Shown here piece by piece: positions 36,201-44,964 of a stretch of 64,000 nt of DNA; within the stretch, counting starts at the first letter, position 1, and each line of letters starts with the position of its first letter. The position numbers were made by a program, and so were the translations under genes. Location of the stretch: NCBI RefSeq assembly GCF_042219855.1, contig NZ_JBHJHP010000004.1:124001-188000 (forward strand), read 5' to 3'. The notes beneath the pieces were generated by a model. That model searched no databases. It was not told the DNA's origin and saw only the letters and a list, made by a program, of their open reading frames with translations. This stretch comes from JBHJHP01 sp042219855. GTDB taxonomy: Bacteria > Bacteroidota > Bacteroidia > Bacteroidales > UBA5342.

Positions 36201-36647
36201 ACCTTAACGCAACCCTTTGATGCGGTTGCACACGACGAAAATGGCTGGGGCAATTTTATCTTTTCGTACACACTGCCGGAGTCTGCGGAAGGCAAAAATC
36301 TTTTAATCGGATTTGATATCGTTACAGAAGGAACCGCTGATACCTGGTTTAGTTTTGATAATTTCAGTCTGATCGTTTCAGAGGTAACCGGAATTGGACA
36401 GCTTACCGGTTCCGGAATGGTAAAAATATTCCCAAATCCGGCTAACGGTATCATGACAATACAGATGAACAGTAATGACTATAACGGGACGTACACATTT
36501 TATACTGTCAGTGGTAAGGAAGTACTGTCTGGAAGACTTTGGCAGAGAAGTCAGGCTGTTAATGTCAGCGCCCTGGAGAAAGGCGTTTATCTGATTAAAA
36601 TTGAGAATTCTTCCGGTTCGCAGATTATAAGGTCTGTTTTAGAGTAA
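33294..36647 (+). CDS. Secreted GH2 glycosidase (beta-galactosidase-like) with CBM-like modules and T9SS tail
   Basis: This 1117-residue protein has a signal peptide ending TLYAQ. The GH2 jelly-roll (about 25-180), Ig-like domain (185-300) and TIM barrel (300-600) follow in order. The acid/base is Glu419 in MFNEINF and the nucleophile is Glu502 in LSEYGAG. Residues about 600-680 resemble DUF4982. Residues 690-850 are malectin-like (LKINFQPAG). Residues 855-1040 form another jelly roll (NGSFELPEEDLKYRADG). The last 70 residues are a T9SS sorting domain (YTFYTVSGKEVLSG, GVYLIKIENSSG). This arrangement is usual for surface beta-galactosidases acting on plant glycans. The next gene is also GH2. 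Confidence 0.9.
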   Translation: MKERLLSILFAIQFTVGLSTLYAQRINMNINDSWRFGSGTESEVVKTDFNDSGWNIVNLPYTWNGLDGQDGGNDLFRGVRWYRKTLFAESAWEGKKVFLRFGSANMKTDVYINGTAVGAHTGGYAAFIFDISEYLNFDAENVIAVKVDNSASIDAPPLSGDFSFFGGITRDVELIITDKVFISPLDYASPGVYITPHNITENKADVNIQVLVGNHNTGSKNVEVTAYIRNMAGEMTDSVKTSVSVDPEAIVKATMDIDVENPVLWDAMLNPYLYSVEVSLKSDNSINDAVIQPLGFRTFSVDADTGFVLNGKKYNLHGVCLHEDRPDVGRAISNENRREDLEILQDLGCTYLRLVHYQHGEYTYDYCDSAGMILSTEVPLVNRINSTTAFTQNSRSQLNELIKQNYNHPSVFFWGMFNEINFHTGPDPAALISELNTLAHQLDSTRLTTGAAQNDEAETHWVLDVCGWNKYMGWYDGSFEDFGPWADWLRSAHPGTKIGLSEYGAGASIYHHQESSVRPNPGGQFHPEEYQCDYHEAYYQAMLERPFIWSSAVWVAFDFASDYRNEGDAAGINDKGLVTRDRKVKKDAFFYYKANWSDDPFVYITSRRFTERTNGNTKVKVYSNCDSVELKVNNELFESLKSENHIFTWQDINLIKGENKILVNGYSGGNTFVDSCVWNYNKTANDTLLPGDLKINFQPAGSATPEGYLPDVGSAYGDRDNGFTYGWIPSNTENTRERSFISDPVFNTFNHIIKNDVAYTWEIAVDNGVYQVSIGCGDPDYTDSYHKILVEGQLVLEGFNTATAMKVATDTVTVTDGKLTVRPAFGASNAKINFIYLTQLEGIIYTKLEIQNGSFELPEEDLKYRADGNSDGGLFNGNVPGWWADGDATDCGRQNTSKPAYDGKYTGYAFNNDYGSIWAVAGTVQKDKRNLDLSFWAWESFPKGQSGVSVVAKFAVYDGPDPSAFTLLETLTQPFDAVAHDENGWGNFIFSYTLPESAEGKNLLIGFDIVTEGTADTWFSFDNFSLIVSEVTGIGQLTGSGMVKIFPNPANGIMTIQMNSNDYNGTYTFYTVSGKEVLSGRLWQRSQAVNVSALEKGVYLIKIENSSGSQIIRSVLE

Positions 36648-36888
36648 AACGGCAGGTTTAACATTAAAAGTTGTTCAGAATTATACTGCATGCCACACTG
36701 GTGTTAGAAGACAAATGCAGAGCATGAAGATTTTGATCAATTCTGACCATTGGCTGATGGAATTAGCATCGTACAACATAATTATGCATCAATAAATTTC
36801 TGTATATTGCAGAAAAATTTACATAGGTTAAACCTCTTAGGTAGTGCCATTTGAGTTGTGCTATGAGTTGATTAAATTCAAATCTGTT

Positions 36889-39747
36889 ATGATACCAATA
36901 CGTAAAAGTCTCTTATTGAAACAGGTAATTCCATTACCGGAGCTGTTTCAGGTTCGGGTTGAGAAATACCGGCATTTTATTATTCTTATTTTATTTCTGG
37001 GTGTTTTTGTCAGTACAATAAATGCGCAGGAAACCGGGAAAATGATGTTGTCCGGCAACAGTACAGAGGATAATGTGACCTGGGATTTCTTTTGTACTTC
37101 AGGAAGAAACAGTGGAGAATGGACAAAGATCAGGGTTCCGTCCTGTTGGGAGCTGGAAGGATTCGGAGAATATAACTATGGCTACGAACGACATAAATCT
37201 TCAGAAAAAGGATTGTACAAAACCACATTCTCTATTCCGGATGCCTGGAGGAATAAACGCGTTTTTATTGTTTTTGACGGTTCAATGACCGATACAAAGG
37301 TTTCAATCAACGGCAAGCAGGCGGGCGATATTCATCAGGGAGCATTTTATCGGTTCAAAAGAGAAATAACCGATTTACTGAAGCCGGATTCAGAGAACAA
37401 ACTGGAGGTTGAGGTGAGCAAGCAATCCGCGAATTCAAGCGTAAACAGTGCGGAACGTGATGCCGATTTCTGGGTGTTTGGTGGTATTTTCAGACCGGTA
37501 TACCTGGAAGCTGTTCCGGAAACTTTTATTGAGTACACCGGAATTGATGCCAGACATGACGGTACGATCAACATGAATGTCTTCCTGGATAAAGAAGTAT
37601 CCGGCGCAGATTTTACTGTTGATATTATAGAAGCGGTATCCGGAAATAAAGTCGGATCATTCCATTCGGAATCAAAAGGTAAGCATAAAAAACTGACAGC
37701 TTCTTCAGTAATAAAGGATATTAAATCGTGGTCAGCAGAAACGCCAAACCTGTATGATGCTGTTATCAAAGTGAGCAGGAAGGGAAAACAGCTTCACACT
37801 GTAACAGAACGGTTTGGATTCAGAACGATAGAAGTCCGTGAAAGGGACGGGGTTTATATTAACAATAAGCGCATCATGTTTAAAGGCGTAAATCGCCATT
37901 GCTTCTGGCCTTCAACCGGACGTACAGTCAGCAGAGCGCACAGTCTGGAGGATATTAAGCTGTTAAAGGAGATGAATATGAATGCGGTTCGTATGTCGCA
38001 CTATCCCCCGGATAAGGGTTTTCTGGAAATGTGTGATTCCGCTGGGATTTATGTTATTGATGAGCTTTGTTCCTGGCAACGTCCGCCTTATGATACTGAA
38101 GTGGGTACCATACTGGTAAATGAAATGCTGAAAAGAGATCTGAATGATCCTTCCGTCATATTCTGGGCAAATGGGAATGAGGGTGGATTTAATTTTGATC
38201 TTGATCCGCTTTTCAAGGATCTGGATTTACAGAAACGTCCCGTGATACATCCGTTTGGATTGCATGAGGACATTAATACAGTGCATTACATATCCTTTAA
38301 TTCAGGGATTAAAAACATGTTTAACGGACGGGATATTTTTATGCCCACAGAATTGTTACATGGATTATACGATGGCGGTCATGGTGCCGGCCTCGATGAT
38401 TACTGGAATCTGATGCTTTCCAATCCCTTATCGGCAGGATTGTTTTTATGGGATTTTTCTGACGAAGGTGTTGTGCGAACCGATAAAGACGGCATACTTG
38501 ATACCGATAACGCTTCAGGTGCCGATGGTATTCTGGGGCCTTACAGGGAAAAGGAAGGCAGCTTTTACACCATTAAGGAAATCTGGTCGCCGGTTTACAT
38601 TGAAAAGAAATACATAACACCCGCCTGGGATGGGACACTGAATATTGAAAACAGGTATGATTTTACCAATACAAAGCAGTGTGGTTTTTCGTATGCCCTG
38701 AAAAAGTTCAGTTCTTTGAATAGCTCTGTCAATGAAGTGGAAGGTGAAATTGAGGCTCCGGATATCGAACCCTGGAACAAGGGGAAACTGAATATTTCGT
38801 TACCTGATGACTGGAAAGATTATGATGTGCTTTATGTCACGGCAAATGCCCCCGATGGCAGTGAACTGTTCACCTGGAGTTTTGAATTAAGCTCCCCTGC
38901 ATTTTTTGCACACAGAATGATGAAGAAGCAACCTTCAGAACAAAAGGATGTGCTCATTAGCGAAGATGATTCATTATATACTTTGTCAGCATCCGGCGTA
39001 TCTGTTAAAATAAGTAAGACTTCCGGTTTGCTTCAACAGGTTGACAATGCTGATGGGATGATTCCACTTTCTAATGGTCCTGTTTTCATCACGGATCAAA
39101 AGTTAAGATGCAAGAGCGTAAAGCTGAGAACTGAAGATGGAGTTTCCTCAATAGATGTTGTTTACAGTTATCCAAACAGATGGGATGCCTATCGTTTTTC
39201 GTGGACTATGCAGAAAAACGGAATCCTGCAGCTGGATTACAGTTACCGGCCTGCAGATAAGATTAAGATGAGCGGGATAACCTTCAGTTTCCCCGACCAG
39301 GAAATAACCGGAGCAAAGTTGTTTGCCAATGGACCGTACAGGGTTTATAACAACCGGTTAAAGGGTGGTTCGCTTAATGTATGGGATAAAACTTACAACG
39401 ATGCCATAACGGGAGAGGTATGGGAATATCCTGAGTTTAAAGGTTACTACTCCCTGTTTTACGGCATGAAACTGGAATGCCCGACACCGTTTGAAGTATA
39501 CTGTGCCTCAGAAGATGTTTTTCTGCATCTGTTTACACCGACTATTCAACAGCATTATGATCCGAAACGGAATTTTACATTTCCGCCGTATCCTTCAGGC
39601 GATATCTCATTTTTGGATGCTATACCTGCTGTAGGGACTAAATTTCAGACCGCTGAAAATTTCGGTCCGCAATCTCAGTTGCACCGGTTTAAAGGATTCA
39701 GTGCGACGCCCGACATGCAAAACAGGTTGTATTTCAAATTTAATTAA
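36889..39747 (+). CDS. GH2 glycosidase (LacZ-like beta-galactosidase family)
   Basis: I start this protein of about 952 residues at the ATG at 36889 (MIPIRKSLLL). A hydrophobic export segment FIILILFLGVFVSTINAQ lies only at residues 30-47, giving an unusually long n-region. An upstream GTG at 36844 is in frame but unneeded. Domain order is sugar-binding (VPSCWELEGFGEYNYG), Ig-like, TIM barrel (GVNRHCFWPSTGR, RMSHYPPDKGFLEMCD) and a LacZ-type C-terminal beta-sandwich (LKGGSLNVWDKTYND). The acid/base is Glu431 in ANGNEGG and the nucleophile is Glu488 in PTELLHG. No sorting domain is present, so it is probably periplasmic and acts after the surface GH2. Confidence 0.9.
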   Translation: MIPIRKSLLLKQVIPLPELFQVRVEKYRHFIILILFLGVFVSTINAQETGKMMLSGNSTEDNVTWDFFCTSGRNSGEWTKIRVPSCWELEGFGEYNYGYERHKSSEKGLYKTTFSIPDAWRNKRVFIVFDGSMTDTKVSINGKQAGDIHQGAFYRFKREITDLLKPDSENKLEVEVSKQSANSSVNSAERDADFWVFGGIFRPVYLEAVPETFIEYTGIDARHDGTINMNVFLDKEVSGADFTVDIIEAVSGNKVGSFHSESKGKHKKLTASSVIKDIKSWSAETPNLYDAVIKVSRKGKQLHTVTERFGFRTIEVRERDGVYINNKRIMFKGVNRHCFWPSTGRTVSRAHSLEDIKLLKEMNMNAVRMSHYPPDKGFLEMCDSAGIYVIDELCSWQRPPYDTEVGTILVNEMLKRDLNDPSVIFWANGNEGGFNFDLDPLFKDLDLQKRPVIHPFGLHEDINTVHYISFNSGIKNMFNGRDIFMPTELLHGLYDGGHGAGLDDYWNLMLSNPLSAGLFLWDFSDEGVVRTDKDGILDTDNASGADGILGPYREKEGSFYTIKEIWSPVYIEKKYITPAWDGTLNIENRYDFTNTKQCGFSYALKKFSSLNSSVNEVEGEIEAPDIEPWNKGKLNISLPDDWKDYDVLYVTANAPDGSELFTWSFELSSPAFFAHRMMKKQPSEQKDVLISEDDSLYTLSASGVSVKISKTSGLLQQVDNADGMIPLSNGPVFITDQKLRCKSVKLRTEDGVSSIDVVYSYPNRWDAYRFSWTMQKNGILQLDYSYRPADKIKMSGITFSFPDQEITGAKLFANGPYRVYNNRLKGGSLNVWDKTYNDAITGEVWEYPEFKGYYSLFYGMKLECPTPFEVYCASEDVFLHLFTPTIQQHYDPKRNFTFPPYPSGDISFLDAIPAVGTKFQTAENFGPQSQLHRFKGFSATPDMQNRLYFKFN

Positions 39748-39796
39748 ACAGCCAGTTCCGATATAGCCGGAAATAATTGTAGATCACTTTCTGTAT

Positions 39797-40732
39797 TTAA
39801 TTATTGAATTCGGGATGAATCGTTTTAATGCGCAACTGCTTAACCAGTATAAAGATCCAGACCGCAACAATGGCACTGATAATTCTTGGTATTGTGACCC
39901 AGAATAAGGGGGCTCCGATGACAACAAATATCAGGGTTTCCTGGATTAAGGAGTGGCTGATGCCAATGGAAATATGCAGTTTATTCAAATCATAGACCGA
40001 CAGCTTTTCCTTATCCTGTGAGAGGATTATTCCGGATCCGTAAACCAAACCAAACAGGTTTGCTGCAAGCCAGACAACAGTTGTCTCAGATGAGATGCCA
40101 AACAAAGCCATTAGTGGTTTAAATAGTCCTGATATTGTTCTGATGATGCCGTAATGATCCAGAATGCGGTTTAGTACAGTCAATACATTAATGATGACCA
40201 GAATTTTCAGAATAAGTATTGAATTGGTACTCAACCATAACAGCAAAGTTCCTGTGAGGCTTAAAGTGGCTTCCGGGGAAAAATTGCGGTGCAGAATTTC
40301 ACCGCTCTCCGGGATAATAAGATTCAGGATATAACCAAGAAAAATACTCATTACCAGCCGGATAATTGTAATAAGCAGAGCATTTGCACCTGCTTTTTTC
40401 TGGATCATGGACTCAATGGGCATATTATGCGCAATCAGCAGAATGGCGGCAAGAATGGTAATCTCCTTTAAGGTGAGTGGCATGGTTATCATAATGGCAA
40501 TAGCTGAATAACAGTTTACCAGAACGCCGGTAAAATATACGATCACTGTTTCACCAGATAAACCCAGATGTTTGAAGAGTGGAGTAAAAGGAACAGCCAG
40601 TTTATCGATGATGCCGTAAAACTGCAGGACGGTTATGGCAAAAGATATTGGGATCATAAACAAAAGGATACTGCCCGATATTTTTAATCCGGTTTTAAAG
40701 CCTTCCCATATGATGTGCTTTAGATTTGCCAA
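39797..40732 (-). CDS. Nucleoside-recognition (Gate) domain membrane protein
   Basis: This 311-residue inner membrane protein has about eight transmembrane helices and two Gate-type halves (GSILLFMIPISFAITVLQFY; LIVINVLTVLNRILDHYGII-like region). The family includes spore maturation proteins SpmA/SpmB and the nucleoside-recognition domain of concentrative transporters. Substrates are unknown for most members. It is transcribed against the surrounding glycan genes and faces the BNR_4 gene across 242 bases, so a direct link to glycan use is uncertain. Confidence 0.85.
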   Translation of the reverse strand: MANLKHIIWEGFKTGLKISGSILLFMIPISFAITVLQFYGIIDKLAVPFTPLFKHLGLSGETVIVYFTGVLVNCYSAIAIMITMPLTLKEITILAAILLIAHNMPIESMIQKKAGANALLITIIRLVMSIFLGYILNLIIPESGEILHRNFSPEATLSLTGTLLLWLSTNSILILKILVIINVLTVLNRILDHYGIIRTISGLFKPLMALFGISSETTVVWLAANLFGLVYGSGIILSQDKEKLSVYDLNKLHISIGISHSLIQETLIFVVIGAPLFWVTIPRIISAIVAVWIFILVKQLRIKTIHPEFNN

Positions 40733-40974
40733 ATGATGCCTGTTTATTCCGTGCGGCTAAAATAGAAAATATACTGCGAATCATTTCATGAATATTGTAT
40801 AAATAAGCGATGGACTTTTTAACGGTTCATTATTACAGATTCTGCAAAAACTAGCATGAAATTGTAAATTCAAGACTTCAGTTTTATTTCTCATCCGGTA
40901 GTGGTTATATTTGTATGTTGTTAAAATACATCCCTTTAATTGAGAGGAATAAGAACAGGATAAAACAAATAAAA

Positions 40975-43900
40975 ATGAGACTTAAGTTATTTATAAGCAG
41001 TGCGCTGTTTGCTGCATATTCAGTATTGAGTTTTGCACAGACAAACCTTGTTGCGGACTGGGACGGAAACGGTGATACAGATCAGTCTACATCATATCCC
41101 GACCAGTATGGCTGGGCTGTGATTCCGGGTGAGTTTAACTATGCCAATTCGAATGGAGGTGTTCGTTATATGGATGTAAGCTCCGTTCATACTTTAGATG
41201 GTTCAAATTACATCGGGCGTCTGATGATGATTCGCTGGGATGGTGCAGGAGCCACAACTTCAGGCTCAGTGTTTAGCTATCCTGTAAACCTGGAACAGGG
41301 CAAACGCTACAATTTTTCCTGGATTTACGAATGGTGGAATAACGGAGCTTCTCCAACGCTGACTGTTGGAATCAGTAAGGATAAGCAGGCGACGGTTAAT
41401 GAAACGACGAAAGATTTTACCTGTAGTCCGACCCGGAATGTATTATTAAACGGTGAAATGGATTTTAGCGTCTCGGAAACAGGAACATACTATATTACAA
41501 TAACAGGAGGATCCGGTACGCTTTGTGCTTTGGGAGAGCTTTCTGTAAAGGAAATTCCACCCGCGTTGAACTGCAGTGTGTCATCTTTAAGTTTTAACAA
41601 CTTTGTCAGCGAAGCTGAAATCAGTGTATACCCAAACGGATCAGCCGACATAATTAGTATTGATGCTCCGGCTGACGTGACCGTAAATCCGGCAGAACTT
41701 CCTGCTGAAGGTGGTACACTTACAGTGAGTTCAGGTAACAGTTCTGATTTTTCCGGGGATATCCTTATCTCTCAGGGTGATGAACAGATTACTGTACCTG
41801 TTACCGGAACCTATTCAGCCAGTGATGATCCGGTTGATGTTAACGTGGTTGCTGAAGAAGGTGCCTGGTGCTGGTTTGCAGATCCGCGGGCACTGCATTA
41901 TGAGAATGAAAGCGGAACCATTAACAATACCTATATCGGTTATATTGATGTGCACGGAGCCATTAAGGCCACCCAGGTTGATCATCTAAAAAATGAGAGC
42001 AATGAAGTTTTGGTACGTTCTTATTTTCAGCCGGATGATCATGATAATCCAACGTTTCTGGTACTCCCGGATGAACGCATCATGATTTTCTATACCCGCC
42101 ATACGGATGAAGCCTGTTTCTACTACCGTATTTCACAAAAACCCGGAGATATAACAACGCTGGGAAGAGAAGTCCGGTTGGAAACCTCGGCCAATACAAC
42201 ATACCCTTCACCGTTTATTATGTCAGATGATCCGGATCATATTTACATCTGCTGGAGAGGCATTAACTGGCATCCGACAATTGGGCGTATCACTATTCCT
42301 GATGAAAATGATGATGCTTCATTCGATTGGGGACCAAAACAGATTGTACAGTCTACAGCAGCCCGGCCATACGCTAAATATGCGTCAAACGGTAAGGATA
42401 AGATCTATATGACCTATACCACCGGCCATCCGGATAATGAGGCAGTCAATTATGTGTATTTCAATTATATTGATATAAATGATATGACCTTGCACGATAT
42501 AAGCGGGTCGCAGTTGTCATCCATTGAAAACGGAGTGCACAATATTGCTGCTACTACCACATATTACAATGCGCATCCCAATGCTGTTGTGGATAATTCG
42601 CCTTACCGTAACTGGGTTTGGGAAGTATCCATGGACGACAATGATTATCCTGTCATTGCCATGGTTCGTATCAGTAACGATAAGTCTTCTCACGATTATT
42701 ATTATGCCAGATGGACCGGCAGTGCATGGCAACGCACATTCCTGGAGAACGGAGGTGGTCATTTTCATCAGTCAGCCGGGCTGGAAGAGTGTTACAGTGG
42801 CGGCATGGCACTGGACGATGCAGATCCTGATGTTGTTTATTGTTCTGTACCGGTTGACGGAAATAACGGTAAGGTGTATGAGCTTAAAAAATATACGGTA
42901 GGGCAGGATGGAACCTTGTCTGCAGTAGCGCAGGTGACAGGTGCTTCAGCGAAAAATAATGTCCGGCCATATGTTATTCCCGGTTCGGGAGATAAACTGG
43001 TGTGGATGAACGGTGATTATTATGACTGGATTGTAAGTTCGGCCAGACCTGAAGGATTTGCTACCGGCATTCGCGCCAGTTTCGATATTCCACACCAAGC
43101 GGTTGAACTGGAGAAAGATCTTATCAAACATGAGACGTTTGATACATCTGATGGGTTCACGGGTGATGCTTCTGTTCGAAATGGTTTGTTGTTCGTTAAT
43201 GAAGGTCAGGATGCAACGTTTGCTATGAATCAACAGGACTCGTTCACTATTGTATTGTCTCCATATGTGGACCACAGTAGCTATTACGGTGAACTGCTGA
43301 CAACGGGAAATCTGACTTGTGGTTTAGCCGTTAACGGGAATACATACCCTTACATAAAAATAGCAGCTGATACCTATACCAGCAGCAATGTGCTTGGAAG
43401 CTCGGATGTCTGGCAGACCCAGAGCAGAGGTACAGGCGGAAACTGGCCCACACCGACGAAATTTGATTTCTTCAGTCTGGCTTTTACGTACGGAGACGGA
43501 GTACTGAAAACCTACATCAATGGTCTACTTGATCAGTACATTGAAGTAGATGGTTTAATGCTTTCTGACATAACCATTGGTGGTTTTACCGGAGCTGTTG
43601 ATGATTTACGAACATACAGCCGTGTATTGTCTCAGGATGAAATCAAGAACATTTCAGCAGCCAACAAGGTAAATACAGAGAATAAGGGCAGCCTGGTGGA
43701 ATTTGGAATGCTTACAATTCCGGAAGATGTGTACACGGACATCGTTCTTCCTGACCTGGGAAATTCTGTTACCTGGTCCTCTTCCAATACTGGTTTGATC
43801 ACGAATAACGGACTTGTAAATCTTCCTGAACAGGAAACAACTGTTGTACTTACCGCGACACCCGATGAAAGTGGACTTGAGCCACGGACATTTAATGTCA

Positions 43901-44865
43901 CGGTTCATCCCAGGAGCATTACCCATAATAAAATGCTGTACTATGGTTTTGAGGCTTCTGATGTCTATACTTCTGCCGGAATAAGATATGTGACGGATAA
44001 AACCGGAAACGGGAATGATGCGGCCATATACGGCAGTGCCGCTGTAAATGGAGTTTTGGATTTATCAGCCAATACCAATACAGGGTTTTCTACAAATGGT
44101 TATGCTGTTGCACCTGCTGGTTTACTGGATAATTTAAGAAGTTACACTTTCGTGATGAAAGTTAATCCTGTCAGGCTTGAAAATCAACCCAGGATTTATG
44201 ATTTCGGAACCGCGGCATCAAACAGTGTGTTTGCTCGTCTGAATACCTTTGTGGCAGGTCTGAAATACAATGGCGGAACTACGGTCATGATAAATTCTTC
44301 AGAAGCACTTTCTTCAGGTATGGAATCAGGACTGGCGTTTACTTATGATGCCAAATCGGGTACAACTAAAATTTACGTTGATGGGGAAGAGAAAGGCAGT
44401 TCGACAAGTATTCAATACGAACCGTATCAGCTGGTATTGTCAGGTTCGGATAACAGGAATTACATCGGTAGAACACAATGGTGGGATTCAGGTGTAGCCA
44501 ATGATAATGCAGATTACTGTGGAACCGTAGATGATTTTTACCTGTTTGATATTGCCTTAACCTCATCAGAAATCAAATCACTGGAACAGGCTACTTCACT
44601 TTATACGCCAAAAAATAATCTTATTTCTGTCTATCCCAATCCGGTTCTTAAAGGGCAGAATATGGTTATACATTCTTCGTCTGTAGCTAAAGAAAAAAAT
44701 GGAATTGCAGTAAAGATGCTAAACATGGAAGGACAGATCCTCCTGTCTATGCATGCCGATAATTTTCCCCTGGAATTAAAAAATGAATTTGACGGTGGTG
44801 TTTATTTCGTAAGGGTAACTACAGATTCCGGCAATGTAATGCAGGGTAAATTTATTGTGCGGTAA
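40975..44865 (+). CDS. Secreted BNR_4 beta-propeller protein with two LamG domains and T9SS tail
   Basis: This 1296-residue protein starts at the ATG at 40975 (MRLKLFISS); the signal peptide ends SFAQ. In order it has a beta-rich N-terminal domain (25-185), a BACON-like domain (190-285), and a BNR_4-type seven-bladed propeller (about 290-700; AWCWFADPRALHY, ICWRGINWHPTIGR, NGVHNIAATTTYYNAHPNAV). Then come LamG (719-890), a degenerate Ig-like domain (900-983; VTWSSSNTGLI), a second LamG (985-1208) and a T9SS sorting domain (1215-1296). Characterised propellers related to this type include GH145 rhamnosidases and the PL24, PL25 and PL27 lyases, acting on rhamnose-glucuronic acid linkages or ulvan. 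A catalytic role against a uronate-containing glycan is plausible, not proven. Confidence 0.82.
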   Translation: MRLKLFISSALFAAYSVLSFAQTNLVADWDGNGDTDQSTSYPDQYGWAVIPGEFNYANSNGGVRYMDVSSVHTLDGSNYIGRLMMIRWDGAGATTSGSVFSYPVNLEQGKRYNFSWIYEWWNNGASPTLTVGISKDKQATVNETTKDFTCSPTRNVLLNGEMDFSVSETGTYYITITGGSGTLCALGELSVKEIPPALNCSVSSLSFNNFVSEAEISVYPNGSADIISIDAPADVTVNPAELPAEGGTLTVSSGNSSDFSGDILISQGDEQITVPVTGTYSASDDPVDVNVVAEEGAWCWFADPRALHYENESGTINNTYIGYIDVHGAIKATQVDHLKNESNEVLVRSYFQPDDHDNPTFLVLPDERIMIFYTRHTDEACFYYRISQKPGDITTLGREVRLETSANTTYPSPFIMSDDPDHIYICWRGINWHPTIGRITIPDENDDASFDWGPKQIVQSTAARPYAKYASNGKDKIYMTYTTGHPDNEAVNYVYFNYIDINDMTLHDISGSQLSSIENGVHNIAATTTYYNAHPNAVVDNSPYRNWVWEVSMDDNDYPVIAMVRISNDKSSHDYYYARWTGSAWQRTFLENGGGHFHQSAGLEECYSGGMALDDADPDVVYCSVPVDGNNGKVYELKKYTVGQDGTLSAVAQVTGASAKNNVRPYVIPGSGDKLVWMNGDYYDWIVSSARPEGFATGIRASFDIPHQAVELEKDLIKHETFDTSDGFTGDASVRNGLLFVNEGQDATFAMNQQDSFTIVLSPYVDHSSYYGELLTTGNLTCGLAVNGNTYPYIKIAADTYTSSNVLGSSDVWQTQSRGTGGNWPTPTKFDFFSLAFTYGDGVLKTYINGLLDQYIEVDGLMLSDITIGGFTGAVDDLRTYSRVLSQDEIKNISAANKVNTENKGSLVEFGMLTIPEDVYTDIVLPDLGNSVTWSSSNTGLITNNGLVNLPEQETTVVLTATPDESGLEPRTFNVTVHPRSITHNKMLYYGFEASDVYTSAGIRYVTDKTGNGNDAAIYGSAAVNGVLDLSANTNTGFSTNGYAVAPAGLLDNLRSYTFVMKVNPVRLENQPRIYDFGTAASNSVFARLNTFVAGLKYNGGTTVMINSSEALSSGMESGLAFTYDAKSGTTKIYVDGEEKGSSTSIQYEPYQLVLSGSDNRNYIGRTQWWDSGVANDNADYCGTVDDFYLFDIALTSSEIKSLEQATSLYTPKNNLISVYPNPVLKGQNMVIHSSSVAKEKNGIAVKMLNMEGQILLSMHADNFPLELKNEFDGGVYFVRVTTDSGNVMQGKFIVR

Positions 44866-44964
44866 TGCTTTCCCGAATGGATACAAAAAACATTGTTACG
44901 TTTCCTCATTTATCATAAAACAGCTATCTTAACCACGGATATTGATCAACTAATTATGGTATTC

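Noticed and set aside
42524..42901. Alternative 125-residue frame within the BNR_4 gene
   Set aside because: It is embedded in the conserved propeller and has irregular composition.
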